Assembly: GCF_900156735.1 (NCBI RefSeq)
Contig: NZ_FTOL01000002.1
Span: 248,001 to 312,000 of the forward strand
Source: Chryseobacterium ureilyticum
GTDB taxonomy: Bacteria; Bacteroidota; Bacteroidia; Flavobacteriales; Weeksellaceae
Length of the DNA: 64,000 nucleotides
Reading direction: 5' to 3'
Each line of letters begins with the position of its first letter. Position 1 is the stretch's first letter. The translations under genes were made by a program, and so were the position numbers. This document shows positions 25,158 to 34,333 of the stretch, one piece after another. The notes beneath the pieces are model-generated. The model searched no databases. It was given only the letters and a program-made list of their open reading frames with translations, and was not told where the DNA came from.

Positions 25158-26372
25158 TTATCTTCTCACAGGAGTTCTGAATTCTCCATATCCCATTAGC
25201 CCATCATAGTTCCTTCCAAAAGGAGCATAATATAAAAATGCCTGATAAAGGTTTTCCGTCTGCCAGAAGTTACCGTTCACTTCACCAAAGTCAAGAGGTC
25301 CGTCTCCCTGCTTTGTAGCTAATATGTAGTTATAGAAACCTTGCTTCATAAATATTTTAGCAACATACTGTTTGCCTGCTGCATCATATTGCATCTGATT
25401 TTCTTTGCTTGGCTGAAATCCATTGAAACCTCCCAAGATATAAATATCCTTATCTACAGGATCAGATTCCAGATAGAAATATACCCATGAGTAATCAGCT
25501 TCTCTTTCAGCATCTCTTTCTCTTCCCAGGTCATTTCTTCTGTAATACCATGCACCATTTACATCGGGTTGATATTGGTAATTCAATGGAAATGCCCATA
25601 CCGGATGCAGATAAGTATGATTAATATCATCTTTTACCTCTACAGCGCGAACCATATCTGCTGCAATCGTCATATTTTTATTATCGAAATAATAAAATTC
25701 ATTGTCTCCCGGAAAAGCAAGATTCATCTGCTGGAAAAGTAACTGATTTCCTAAAACCGTACTTGGTTTAAGATTAGAAATAACCATATTAGGATTATTA
25801 TTCTGCATCACATTCATACTCATAGAATTTACATTCGACGAAAGATCACCTGCTTTTGGAGTAGCTTTTACTTCTACCCTTTGGTTGATATTAGGTCTTT
25901 TTGCATCTGCAATTCTTGAAATATTTAACCCCAAAGATGCCATATCTTCTACTAAATAAAAACGTCTTTTGAAAAGAGGTCTGTCTGCAGAATCTTTATA
26001 AACAATCAGTTCATAATTTCCTGAGATTTTGGGTTTCATATTATCATTAGGAAAAGTCAGTTTATAGTGTGTATAAGCCTGAAGTGTATTGAATGAATAC
26101 TGAAACTTATCCAGAAGCCCGTTCAGATTTCCGGTGGCAAATTCTGTAAAGAAGAGATTATCGTCATTCCAGTTTCTGTCGTAATGTTTAATGGTATATC
26201 TATAAATTTCGCTGCCATTGGTAAGATCATCAAAACTTAAAACCAATTGTTCACCGAATTTAATTACCGGAGTTTCATCATTCGTCTGTGGGTTGAACAG
26301 CTGGATACTTTGGATATTTTGTCCATAAACCAGTCCACCCAGGGAAAGTAAGAGTATTCGCAAAGTTTTCAT
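25158..26372 (-). CDS. Type IX secretion system plug protein (DUF5103)
   Basis: 404 residues with a signal peptide (MKTLRILLLSLGGLVYG, cut before Gln). The rest is predicted beta-rich and matches the DUF5103 family: early GEQLVLSFDDLTNGSEIYRYTIKHYDRNW, later NEFYYFDNKNM, WVYFYLESDP and the C-terminal GEVNGNFWQTENLYQAFLYYAPFGRNYDGLMGYGEFRTP. In the T9SS of Flavobacterium the plug protein binds the SprA translocon on its periplasmic side; the family assignment here is from memory of these conserved segments. It is transcribed away from the MBL hydrolase gene. Confidence 0.85.
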   Translation of the reverse strand: MKTLRILLLSLGGLVYGQNIQSIQLFNPQTNDETPVIKFGEQLVLSFDDLTNGSEIYRYTIKHYDRNWNDDNLFFTEFATGNLNGLLDKFQYSFNTLQAYTHYKLTFPNDNMKPKISGNYELIVYKDSADRPLFKRRFYLVEDMASLGLNISRIADAKRPNINQRVEVKATPKAGDLSSNVNSMSMNVMQNNNPNMVISNLKPSTVLGNQLLFQQMNLAFPGDNEFYYFDNKNMTIAADMVRAVEVKDDINHTYLHPVWAFPLNYQYQPDVNGAWYYRRNDLGRERDAEREADYSWVYFYLESDPVDKDIYILGGFNGFQPSKENQMQYDAAGKQYVAKIFMKQGFYNYILATKQGDGPLDFGEVNGNFWQTENLYQAFLYYAPFGRNYDGLMGYGEFRTPVRR

Positions 26373-26416
26373 TATGACGAAGATAACGAAAAATAGCCAT
26401 TTTCTTAATAATATCG

Positions 26417-26424
26417 TATTTTTG
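26417..26424 (+). promoter_or_regulatory. -7 element TATTTTTG before the MBL hydrolase
   Basis: Perfect TAnnTTTG, 19 bases before the ATG at 26444. Confidence 0.55.
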
Positions 26425-26443
26425 AATAAAAAATAATCAGCTT

Positions 26444-27082
26444 ATGCTTCAGATTCAAGGTTTCGTATTCAACTTTGCAAGCGAAAACACGTATGTTCTT
26501 TACAACGAAAATAAAAATGCCTGGTTAATTGATCCGGGAAATAAGAGTGAGCAGGAAACGAATGCCATTGATCAATTCATCAAAGAAAAAGGACTTAAAA
26601 TTGAGAAAATTCTTTTAACCCATGCACACATTGATCATGTTTTAGGACTTCAGTGGGCTTTTGATACTTTTAAAGTACCTGTTTATCTGCATAAGGAAGA
26701 TCAGGAAGTTTTAGATATGCTTCAGGCTAGCGGAATGAGATTCGGTTTTCCTGTGGAACCGGTAAAAGTAGATACCATATATATCAATGAAGGTGAAGAA
26801 CTGGAGCTGGATGGTGAAAAGTTCAATATTTATCATGTTCCGGGACATTCTCCGGGAAGCGTTGTATATCACAATGAAAATCAGAAATTCATGATCTCCG
26901 GTGATGTTCTTTTTGAAGGAAGTATCGGAAGAACAGATCTTTATAAAGGAAATTATGAACAATTGATTGACGGTATTAAAACAAAACTTTTTGTGCTTGA
27001 TCCTGATACACAAGTATTTTCCGGTCATGGAAATCCGACGTCAATTGGGTTTGAGAAGCAATATAATCCTTTTTTTAAATAG
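26444..27082 (+). CDS. MBL-fold metallo-hydrolase (glyoxalase II-like)
   Basis: 212 residues. Metallo-beta-lactamase fold with the dinuclear metal motif THAHIDHVLG (about 59-68), the second His in HVPGHSPGSVVYH (about 134), Asp in MISGDVLFEGSIGRTDLYKG, and the last His in VFSGHGNPTSIGFEKQYNPFF. This layout is that of YcbL/GloB-like hydrolases, which open thioester or lactone bonds such as S-lactoylglutathione or related low-molecular thiols. The true substrate is not given by sequence. Monocistronic, with its own promoter. Confidence 0.9.
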   Translation: MLQIQGFVFNFASENTYVLYNENKNAWLIDPGNKSEQETNAIDQFIKEKGLKIEKILLTHAHIDHVLGLQWAFDTFKVPVYLHKEDQEVLDMLQASGMRFGFPVEPVKVDTIYINEGEELELDGEKFNIYHVPGHSPGSVVYHNENQKFMISGDVLFEGSIGRTDLYKGNYEQLIDGIKTKLFVLDPDTQVFSGHGNPTSIGFEKQYNPFFK

Positions 27083-27138
27083 ACGAAGATTAAGTTTTAG
27101 AGTGTACGCGTTTTACATATTCTGCGAATGGATTAATT

Positions 27139-27225
27139 TTATTTCCCACAGATTACGCAGATTGACACAGATGTTTGTGGTTATTTGTGTGAAGATTAGT
27201 GTTGTTTGTGTTTAAGAAAAATCAA
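27139..27225. repeat. Degenerate intergenic repeat (CACAGATTACGCAGATT type)
   Basis: AT-rich DNA with repeated words CACAGAT, GCAGATT, GTTTGTG and ATTTGTGTG. Similar words recur at 33490-33690 and 40120-40145. It looks like decayed copies of a dispersed noncoding element common in flavobacterial intergenic regions. Confidence 0.4.
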
Positions 27226-27255
27226 CGTTATCCTCGAGAGAAATAAAAATAAAAT

Positions 27256-27292
27256 AAAAAAACCGTCAGAACTAAGTTCTGGCGGTTTTGCA
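27256..27292. terminator. Bidirectional terminator
   Basis: Hairpin AAAACCG(T/C)CAGAACT / AGTTCTGGCGGTTTT between the MBL gene and the convergent TonB receptor. Confidence 0.75.
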
Positions 27293-27310
27293 TTTATAAA
27301 AAAATAGAGT

Positions 27311-29767
27311 TTAAAAGTCTAAAGTAATTGAGGCCCTTGCGGCGGCTCCCATAATAGGTCTTGCCATTCTTACATTGGTTCCTGACACAGTCTGAGATCT
27401 TGGATCACCTTCTGTAATTCCAATCGTATTGAAAATATTGGTTCCATCTACAGCAAAACGTATTTTGCCAAGCTGATAAGACATTCCCGCTCCAAACTCC
27501 GTGAATGATGGCAGAATATTATCTTCCGTATTCCCTTCATTCTGGAAACGCTTACCATAATAATTCATGCTTATATAAGCTCTCCAGTCTTTTGTGATAT
27601 TCACAGCGGGAGAAATATTAAAATAGAACTTAGGAATTCTTCTTACAACATTCCCATCATAATTAAAAGTAGAACCGTCAGCATTTCTTCCTGTAAAGTC
27701 TTTGTATTTCGGATTTTGAATAGTTCCGTTGAATGTTATCTCAAAAACATTATTGAACAATCTTGCAAAACCTTCAATTTCTACCCCAAGATTGGTCGTA
27801 TTGGCAAATTTATTCTCAGAAGTTCCGTCTGAATAAACATCGGTAAATGAAAGATTCTTCAGTGCTGAATAAAAAGGGATCACCGCAATATCAAAAGTAC
27901 GGGAATAGTATTTATATCCTACTTCCAATTGATTAGTCTGTACAGGTTTTACTGCATCCAGATTTCCTATATTATTATAGTATGCTTCTTCATTCGGAGA
28001 TCTGAAACCATGAGAGAAACGCGCGTATACTGCATTTTCACGATTGATCTTATAATTGGAAGCAAGAGTATAGGAAACTTTATTGATGTCGTAATACCAA
28101 TATGTAAACTGATTTCCCAGCACATTCATATGATCGTCTGCTGTTGTGGTATCAAAACCATGAGTCCCGTCTACTGTTAATCCTGAATTATTAAGATTAG
28201 CTGTTGTAGTATTCACTTTATATCCTTTGTAAAAATCGCGGCTGTATCGGATTCCTCCATTAAAACTTAAAGCATCGGTTACGTTATAATCCAAGTTTAA
28301 ATAAAGGTCATTCAAACTTCCCTGAATCTGCGAATCTCTAAGTAAAGTAGACATATCGGTAACTCCGTTATACGTTTTAGAATAGCCTACACTGCTTGAG
28401 CTGAGGGATGGATCCACTAAATTCAAGAGTTCAGGTCTATCCGTAGCTGTTGTCAGAATGTTACTCCAGTTCCAGTATTGATGAGATTTCCAGTTTGATT
28501 TATAAAAGCCAGCCGTCACATTTCCTTTATCAAATTTATAATTGAACTGTAAGTCATTCACAAAGTTATTCATCTGCTTATCGATAGCCCAGAAACCAAG
28601 TTTTTGTACAAATTGAGGATCAACCACTGCTCCACTGCTTACCAATGAATATTGATAACTGGTCATTCCCATTCCTCCTTCATCTATTGGTTTAGTTGCA
28701 AAATCAGAAGCCGTTTTTGGTGCTCCAGCAGGAAAGATTCCAGTGTAGTTCATATTAATATTGGTGTATCTCGTTTTATTTAAAACAGTGAAATTACCAC
28801 CCAGATCATATTTAAACTCAGCTCCCAATACATCTACTTTCGGATGGATTCCGTCTTCAAGATTTCTGCTGAAAAATCCACCTCCTGCCTGTGGGATATT
28901 CAACTGGCTGATGGCTCTGTAGCTGTAGGTTCCATAATTTGGATCAAAGCCTTGGAATCCTTTTAATTTTTCGCCATCCTGCGTTAAAGGAATCGGAAGG
29001 AAGAATGTATTTCTATCGTCTAGTTTTTTATAGTAAACCTTAGCATATCCTTTATCAAAGACATATTTCAGATTCATTCTGATTTGCCCGCCATTATTGG
29101 CTTTGAAACCTGTTTTTCTGATTCCGTCATCACTTCTGTAAAAACCACCGACATTGAAAAATAATTTATCTTTTACCAAAGCTCCACCCACATTAAGGTC
29201 AGTACGCATTAAACCATAAGTACTGGTTTCAAGTTTTGCTGTACCTTTGAAATCATTGGTTCCTTCTTTAGTTATAAAATTAATAAGACCTCCCGTAGAA
29301 TTATTGGCATAAATAGAACCTGAGCCTCCTCTCAAGGCTTCCAACCTGCTCACGGAATTATCTACACGAAAAAAGTTATCGGCATTCGCAAATTGAAGTG
29401 CCCCATCCTCAAAAACCGGCAGTCCGTCTTCCTGAACCTGTACAAATTCATAAGCTCCGGCAGAAGGAATTCCCCTTGCAAAAAGATTGTTTCCAACTTC
29501 ACCACCTGAAGTTTCTACAGCAAAACCAGGAACGCGTTGCAATAAAGCTGCCGCACTGATTGGATTTTGCTTTTGTATTTCCTTTGAACTGAATGTTGAA
29601 ATTGCAGTACTGGATTCTATTTTTTTCTTCGGATTCGAATTTCCTGTGATAACGATCTGATCAATGGAGGAAACTTTTACAGAATCTTGTGGAGTCTCCT
29701 GTGCATAAGCATTATTGAAGTACAATGTAGCTGTAGCGGCGAGTAAAAAGATTGATTTTTTTTTCAT
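27311..29767 (-). CDS. TonB-dependent receptor, probably for trehalose or a related glycan
   Basis: 818 residues from MKKKSIFLLAATATLYF (signal peptide, cut near AYAQ); the open frame continues 21 codons upstream but those overlap the end of the trehalase gene. Residues about 30-170 form the plug (SSIDQIVITG TonB-box region, ALLQRVPGFAVETSGGEVGNNLFARGI, LEALRGGSGSIYANNSTGGLINFITKEG), the rest a 22-strand barrel ending in ASITLDF with a terminal Phe. No carboxypeptidase-like N-domain and no SusD partner, so it is not a SusC. It lies 23 bases after trehalase and the MFS transporter on the same strand, so uptake of trehalose or a trehalose-containing molecule is inferred from context only; siderophore transport remains possible. 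Confidence 0.85.
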   Translation of the reverse strand: MKKKSIFLLAATATLYFNNAYAQETPQDSVKVSSIDQIVITGNSNPKKKIESSTAISTFSSKEIQKQNPISAAALLQRVPGFAVETSGGEVGNNLFARGIPSAGAYEFVQVQEDGLPVFEDGALQFANADNFFRVDNSVSRLEALRGGSGSIYANNSTGGLINFITKEGTNDFKGTAKLETSTYGLMRTDLNVGGALVKDKLFFNVGGFYRSDDGIRKTGFKANNGGQIRMNLKYVFDKGYAKVYYKKLDDRNTFFLPIPLTQDGEKLKGFQGFDPNYGTYSYRAISQLNIPQAGGGFFSRNLEDGIHPKVDVLGAEFKYDLGGNFTVLNKTRYTNINMNYTGIFPAGAPKTASDFATKPIDEGGMGMTSYQYSLVSSGAVVDPQFVQKLGFWAIDKQMNNFVNDLQFNYKFDKGNVTAGFYKSNWKSHQYWNWSNILTTATDRPELLNLVDPSLSSSSVGYSKTYNGVTDMSTLLRDSQIQGSLNDLYLNLDYNVTDALSFNGGIRYSRDFYKGYKVNTTTANLNNSGLTVDGTHGFDTTTADDHMNVLGNQFTYWYYDINKVSYTLASNYKINRENAVYARFSHGFRSPNEEAYYNNIGNLDAVKPVQTNQLEVGYKYYSRTFDIAVIPFYSALKNLSFTDVYSDGTSENKFANTTNLGVEIEGFARLFNNVFEITFNGTIQNPKYKDFTGRNADGSTFNYDGNVVRRIPKFYFNISPAVNITKDWRAYISMNYYGKRFQNEGNTEDNILPSFTEFGAGMSYQLGKIRFAVDGTNIFNTIGITEGDPRSQTVSGTNVRMARPIMGAAARASITLDF

Positions 29768-29790
29768 AGCCCTATTTTTTATTGTTAGTT

Positions 29791-31272
29791 TCAGTTTTGT
29801 TGTAGTTTTAAATACACTCCATTCGTCCAACCGAACCCATCCTGATTGGGATATTCCCCGCCTCCTGCTATCGTTTCTGTATCTAATGCATTGTATTTTT
29901 CCATTAATTTTCCAGTGTTTTTGTAGACTCTTTCTACATTAGAACACCAGTTATTTTTTATTTTTTCTGCTAAATCATGATAACCATAATTTTTCATTGC
30001 CTTAAAGCCAAGCCATTGGTAAGGTGCCCAGGCATTAGGTAAATCCCATTGTTGCCCTGAATTTTTCGTCGTGGTTACAAGTCCGCCCTGGTATAAAAAT
30101 TTATCAGAAATAGCTTTTGCAGCAGCATCTGCCTGTTCCACATCTGCAATTCCTAGAAACAAAGGGTAAAGAGCAGCAATATGTTCAGACGGTGTATTTG
30201 TGTTTTTTTTGATATGATAATCTTTGTACATCTTTGTCTTTTCATCCCAGAAGTATTTGTTGATCATCTGTCTTCGGCTTGCTGCTCTTTCAGTAAAAAA
30301 ACTTTCTTTTTCTCCCAACCCCTGAAGTGCTGAAGATTTTGCCAATGTAGTTTCCAAATGCCATAAAAGACAGTTCAGATCTACTTCAGCAAGATTCAGT
30401 GTTTCAATGGTCTGGATATGTTGTCCGTCTGCAAACCATCTGCTGGAAAAATCCCAACCGGATTCACAGGCGCTTCTTATATTTCTGTAAAATTCATCAC
30501 CTGAAGCATTCTCCTGATCTTCAATATCGATTAAATAGCTTTCAGGACGAGGCTCATTTTCTGCATCATAATATCTGTTCAAAATATCCCCATCAATAGT
30601 TTTTACTACTCTTTTTACTCCTGAACCCACTTCTGCATCTTCTTTTCCATTCATCCAAAACTCATACTCTTTTTCTAAAGTATCATGATATTGAGTATAA
30701 ATGGTTTCATCATTTTTAGTATCAGCAAGAAGATCAAGCATCAAAGAAAAATAAGGAGGTTGAGATCGGCTTAAAAAATGAGTCCTGCTTGCATTAGGAA
30801 CAAAACCTACATTCTGGATGAGGTAAGAACAGTTTTCCACAATATTCTCCATCATTTCCACTCTTCCGGAAACCTGTAGTCCTAACATAATAAAATAGCT
30901 GTCCCAATAGAAAAACTCATTGAAGCGACCTCCCGGAACGATATATGGTTTTGGTAATTTTAAAAGTGTTCCTTTTTCTTCATAAGCAGTTCGGGTCAAT
31001 TCATCCCAAAGTTTTTCAATATGTTCTTCGATCGGAAGATGATCTTCTCTTTGGATGGAAACTTTTGCTCCTAAAAAATCAAAATGATTCATCACAAAAT
31101 CTTTCAGATCAAAACCTTCTGAACCTTTATCCTGTTCATATTTTGCATTGATTTCAGCAACCGGAAATAACGGAACTGCATCAGTCATCATTTTCTGATC
31201 TTCAAAAATGGCTGATCTCTGAACATCATCAAAAAGAGTTTGGATATCGTGGATGTAAAGCTGATTATTCAT
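29791..31272 (-). CDS. Trehalase, glycoside hydrolase family 37
   Basis: 493 residues. Hydrolyses alpha,alpha-trehalose to glucose by inversion. Trehalase signature 1 is PGGRFNEFFYWDSYFIMLGL (about 112-131) and signature 2 is QWDLPNAWAPYQWLGF (about 410). The catalytic acid Asp lies in ESGWDFSSRWF (about 276) and the catalytic base Glu in GGGEYPNQDGFGWTNGV near the C-terminus. There is no signal peptide, so it acts in the cytoplasm (TreF-like). It starts 2 bases after the MFS gene, an obvious operon, and ends 23 bases before the TonB receptor. Confidence 0.95.
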   Translation of the reverse strand: MNNQLYIHDIQTLFDDVQRSAIFEDQKMMTDAVPLFPVAEINAKYEQDKGSEGFDLKDFVMNHFDFLGAKVSIQREDHLPIEEHIEKLWDELTRTAYEEKGTLLKLPKPYIVPGGRFNEFFYWDSYFIMLGLQVSGRVEMMENIVENCSYLIQNVGFVPNASRTHFLSRSQPPYFSLMLDLLADTKNDETIYTQYHDTLEKEYEFWMNGKEDAEVGSGVKRVVKTIDGDILNRYYDAENEPRPESYLIDIEDQENASGDEFYRNIRSACESGWDFSSRWFADGQHIQTIETLNLAEVDLNCLLWHLETTLAKSSALQGLGEKESFFTERAASRRQMINKYFWDEKTKMYKDYHIKKNTNTPSEHIAALYPLFLGIADVEQADAAAKAISDKFLYQGGLVTTTKNSGQQWDLPNAWAPYQWLGFKAMKNYGYHDLAEKIKNNWCSNVERVYKNTGKLMEKYNALDTETIAGGGEYPNQDGFGWTNGVYLKLQQN

Positions 31273-31274
31273 TA

Positions 31275-32513
31275 TTATTTTTTAGGATTAATTTTTAATT
31301 TATTCATGAAAATTGCTGAAATAATCAACAATGAAAGCGGAATCAAAGACAGATAAAAAGCCTGCTGTCCACTGAATTCCTGAAAGACAAAGCCCGTAAT
31401 AATAGAACCTATTGTTCCCCCAATTGCAGAAAAAACTACGATCAATCCGGACATTGCACTATGTAAATATTTAGGGATAGAAGCTAGGATGACAGAATTT
31501 ATACTAGGATAAATCGGAGCCAGCAAACCTCCCATTAATGGAAACAAATACACTACTAATGGAGCATTCAGCCAATTGGTTGTGGTGTCAATATGAATAT
31601 TATGCGTCAGTGGAAGCACTAAAAGTAGGCTTACTGTAAAACCAATTACACAAAATGAAACCACATAAATCCAACTGAATTTTTTAGAAAAGAACCCTGA
31701 CAAAAATCTTCCTAAAGCAAAAGCTCCTGCCAAAACGGCTCCTGCCTGAATACTCATGGAAGTAGGAACCTTTAAAATTTCTTTATAAAATGTAGGAGTC
31801 CATGTTTGGAAGCTTTGTTCCACCAATACAAAAAGGAAAGCACACAACAAAAAGCATAATACTTTTTTATAGCTGAACAAACTTGCACTGTTTCGTAAGT
31901 CTCCCAATAGATCTGTTTTCTCACTTTTTGCATCTTTTTCATTCAGTTTTGAAAAGAATAAGAATAAAAATGATAATGTTGAAAGAACTCCCAATACCCA
32001 ATATACATTCAGCCAGTGAGTAGATTTCGGATTATGGTCATCAATATATAAACTGAATAAAAGATTTCCTGCTAACACCCCAATCATGAAAAATCCTTCC
32101 AAAAATCCCATAAAACTGGAATGTTCCTTATCTGTATCCGTTACCAAACCAATAGAAGTAAACACCGATATTTTGATCAATGCAAAGGAAACTCCTACGA
32201 TTCCAAATAGTAATTTGAAGAACCAAAATTCATTGGTAAACGGCATCACAAAACACATTCCGCTTACCAGAAATAAAGCAATCAGCATTGAATTTTTGAT
32301 CCCGATCTTAGGAAGAAATGAAGCCAAAATAAATGAACAAATAGCAATCGGGAGGTCCTTAAATCCTTCCAATATACTGGCAGATGATTTTGAAATTCCA
32401 AAGTTCTGCTGTACCTGCAAAATGACAGTTCCCACAGAATTCAAAAGAATTGCGAAAACAAAATAGTTTAAAAATAAAACCGCCTTTATGTTGAAATTTT
32501 TCATTCGGATCAT
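31275..32513 (-). CDS. MFS transporter, probable disaccharide permease of the trehalose locus
   Basis: 412 residues in about 12 hydrophobic segments, split by a charged central loop (SKLNEKDAKSEKTDLLGDL), the layout of a major facilitator. The N-terminal half includes NYFVFAILLNSVGTVILQVQ and TDKEHSSFMGFLEGFFMIGVLAGNLL, the second half ALGRFLSGFFSKKF and LMGGLLAPIYPSINSVIL. It lies directly before a cytoplasmic trehalase, so import of trehalose across the inner membrane is likely. Two starts, 32513 and 32504, are possible; no ribosome site decides. A perfect inverted repeat lies upstream, between it and the AraC gene. Confidence 0.87.
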   Translation of the reverse strand: MIRMKNFNIKAVLFLNYFVFAILLNSVGTVILQVQQNFGISKSSASILEGFKDLPIAICSFILASFLPKIGIKNSMLIALFLVSGMCFVMPFTNEFWFFKLLFGIVGVSFALIKISVFTSIGLVTDTDKEHSSFMGFLEGFFMIGVLAGNLLFSLYIDDHNPKSTHWLNVYWVLGVLSTLSFLFLFFSKLNEKDAKSEKTDLLGDLRNSASLFSYKKVLCFLLCAFLFVLVEQSFQTWTPTFYKEILKVPTSMSIQAGAVLAGAFALGRFLSGFFSKKFSWIYVVSFCVIGFTVSLLLVLPLTHNIHIDTTTNWLNAPLVVYLFPLMGGLLAPIYPSINSVILASIPKYLHSAMSGLIVVFSAIGGTIGSIITGFVFQEFSGQQAFYLSLIPLSLLIISAIFMNKLKINPKK

Positions 32514-32523
32514 TTCTTGACGG

Positions 32524-32531
32524 CTAAGATA
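32524..32531 (-). promoter_or_regulatory. Probable -7 element TATCTTAG of the trehalose operon
   Basis: One mismatch to TAnnTTTG on the minus strand, 10 bases before the MFS ATG. The inverted repeat at 32540-32562 begins 8 bases further upstream, covering where the -33 element would lie. Confidence 0.4.
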
Positions 32532-32539
32532 GAAGCATT

Positions 32540-32562
32540 TGTGTTAACGATAATTTAACACA
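32540..32562. promoter_or_regulatory. Candidate operator between the trehalose operon and araC-type gene
   Basis: Perfect inverted repeat TGTGTTAA-CGATAAT-TTAACACA (8-base arms, 7-base spacer) in the 114-base divergent intergenic region. The position and symmetry suit a dimeric regulator, most likely the AraC protein at 32628. Confidence 0.5.
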
Positions 32563-32627
32563 ATAAATCAATATTTGAACAATATTAATATATTTAGTAT
32601 TTTTAGTGATTAAATATGATTAATTAA

Positions 32628-33491
32628 ATGAAAGTTACTTTTGAAAGAGTAATTCCCAATGAGAAAAGTTCGTTCCGTACGATTCACAACAACTCTCCTA
32701 TTTCAGAATTCAAATGGGAATATCATTATCATCCCGAAATTGAATTGGTCTGTGTGATTTCCGGGAGTGGAACCCGACATGTAGGCTATCATAAAAGTAA
32801 TTACACCAATGGAGATCTAGTCCTTATTGGTTCCAATATTCCTCATTCTGGATTTGGATTAAATTCTATTGATCCGCATGAAGAAATTGTACTTCAGTTC
32901 AAAGAAGAAATTCTTCAGTTTCCTCCACAGGAAGTGGAAGCACGGTCAATTAAAAATTTACTGGAGCTTTCAAAATATGGTATTCATTTTCATCATAAGG
33001 TAAAAAAAGCAATGCTCCCGAAATTAAAGCTCATGCTTGAATCGGAAGGATATAAAAGATACTTATTGCTTCTTGAAATTCTTTTCGAATTATCTCAATG
33101 TGAAGACTATGAACTTCTGAATAAGGAAATCATGCCTTACACTATTATCTCAAAGAATAAAACCCGTCTTGAGAATATTTTCACTTACGTAGAACATCAT
33201 TATGATAAGGAAATTAATATTGAAGAGGTCGCTAAACTTGCCAATCTGACTTTACCTGCCTTTTGTAATTTCTTTAAAAAAGCAACTCAGATTACCTTCA
33301 CAGAATTTGTGAACCGTTACCGAATTAATAAAGCATGTTTACTGATGGCACAGGATAAACCGATTTCAGAATGCAGCTATGCTTGTGGTTTCAATAATGT
33401 AACCTATTTCAATAGGATGTTTAAAAAATATACAGGGAAAACGCCTTCTGAGTTTATTAAGAATTATTCTCATAATAAGGTGAGTGTGTAA
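32628..33491 (+). CDS. AraC-family transcriptional regulator, probable trehalose-locus regulator
   Basis: 287 residues. An N-terminal cupin sensor (about 25-75; EYHYHPEIELVCVISGSGTRHVGY ... LIGSNIPHSG) is joined to a C-terminal double helix-turn-helix AraC domain (about 185-283). That domain contains INIEEVAKLANLTLPAFCNFFKKATQITFTEFVNRYRI and the family signature CSYACGFNNVTYFNRMFKKYTGKTPSEF. It is divergent from the MFS-trehalase-TonB receptor operon with a perfect inverted repeat between them, so it likely controls it. The ligand, perhaps trehalose or a breakdown product, is inferred. Confidence 0.9.
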   Translation: MKVTFERVIPNEKSSFRTIHNNSPISEFKWEYHYHPEIELVCVISGSGTRHVGYHKSNYTNGDLVLIGSNIPHSGFGLNSIDPHEEIVLQFKEEILQFPPQEVEARSIKNLLELSKYGIHFHHKVKKAMLPKLKLMLESEGYKRYLLLLEILFELSQCEDYELLNKEIMPYTIISKNKTRLENIFTYVEHHYDKEINIEEVAKLANLTLPAFCNFFKKATQITFTEFVNRYRINKACLLMAQDKPISECSYACGFNNVTYFNRMFKKYTGKTPSEFIKNYSHNKVSV

Positions 33492-33690
33492 TTTCCCCAC
33501 AGATCTCGCCGATTTCACAAATGTATGTGTTATAAAACCTAATGAAATTATACACCCTCAAAAGATCTGCGTAATCTCCTAAATCTGTGAGAATATTATA
33601 ATAACCACTAATTCACGAATAAAAAAGAAATCGTGCATTATTAGCAAATAAAAACTGATAAAAGGCTGAGCAATAATCTGTGGGAAATAA
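33492..33690. repeat. Degenerate dispersed repeat words in the araC-thioredoxin gap
   Basis: Words CCCCACAGATCTCGCCGATT, GATCTGCGTAATCT, AATCTGTGAG and AATCTGTGGGAAATAAA, on both strands, resemble those at 27139-27225. No gene is visible here. Confidence 0.4.
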
Positions 33691-33718
33691 AAAAAGCTGT
33701 CCTAAAAAGAACAGCTAT
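33685..33718 (-). terminator. Terminator after the thioredoxin-like gene
   Basis: Minus strand: AGCTGTTCTTTTTAGGACAGCT hairpin followed by a T run; about 35 bases past the stop of the gene at 33751. Confidence 0.75.
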
Positions 33719-33750
33719 ATATTATAATAAATAAGAATCGATAACCGAAA

Positions 33751-34305
33751 CTATTTCCATTTAATATTACATCCCATACTTGGTCTTTGAATTTCTTCCT
33801 GAGCTTCTCCAGCTAAAAGGTTTTCAAATGCAATAATCAAATCTTCTCCGGTAACATCTTTATTATTTCCAGGTCTTGAATCATCCATCTGACCTCTATA
33901 GACAAGATCCAATTTATCATCAAAGAAATAAAAATCAGGAGTACAAGCTGCATCATAAGCTTTTGCTACTGCCTGACTTTCGTCGAATAAATAAGGAAAA
34001 TCAAATCTTCTGTCGATTTGGAATTCAATCATTTTTTCTGGAGAATCATCCGGATATTTTTCAATATCATTAGCATTGATCGCAATGAATTCAATTCCTT
34101 TATCATTATAATCTTCGTATAATTCATTGATCTTATCAATCACATGAAGAACAAACGGACAATGGTTACACATAAAGATTACCAATGTTCCTTTTTCTCC
34201 TTTCAGCTCTTCCAAAGACTGAAGTTCATTCGTTTTTGACGGGTTTGGAAGCTCAAAAAACGGAGCTTTTGTACCTAATGCCAACATATTTGATGGAGTA
34301 TTCAT
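33751..34305 (-). CDS. Thioredoxin-fold redox protein (AhpC/TSA-like)
   Basis: 184 residues from ATG at 34305. A start 7 codons earlier falls inside the promoter -7 element, and AAAGGAT just before 34305 is a plausible ribosome site, so the shorter form is chosen. A peroxiredoxin-like thioredoxin fold: LGTKAPFFELPNP at the start, TLVIFMCNHCPFVLHVIDKINELY with a CxxC-type pair (NHCPF; the Cys pair is CNHC, about 46-49), GIEFIAINANDIEKYPDD, then AACTPDFYFFDDKLDLVYRGQMDDSRPGNNKDV with the cis-Pro. Such proteins are widespread in Bacteroidota; the partner is unknown. No signal peptide, so cytoplasmic. Confidence 0.85.
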   Translation of the reverse strand: MNTPSNMLALGTKAPFFELPNPSKTNELQSLEELKGEKGTLVIFMCNHCPFVLHVIDKINELYEDYNDKGIEFIAINANDIEKYPDDSPEKMIEFQIDRRFDFPYLFDESQAVAKAYDAACTPDFYFFDDKLDLVYRGQMDDSRPGNNKDVTGEDLIIAFENLLAGEAQEEIQRPSMGCNIKWK

Positions 34306-34325
34306 ATCCTTTTTCTTTAGTTTCA

Positions 34326-34333
34326 CAAAGATA
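34326..34333 (-). promoter_or_regulatory. -7 element TATCTTTG of the thioredoxin-like gene
   Basis: Perfect TAnnTTTG on the minus strand, 20 bases before the chosen ATG; decides the start. Confidence 0.6.
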
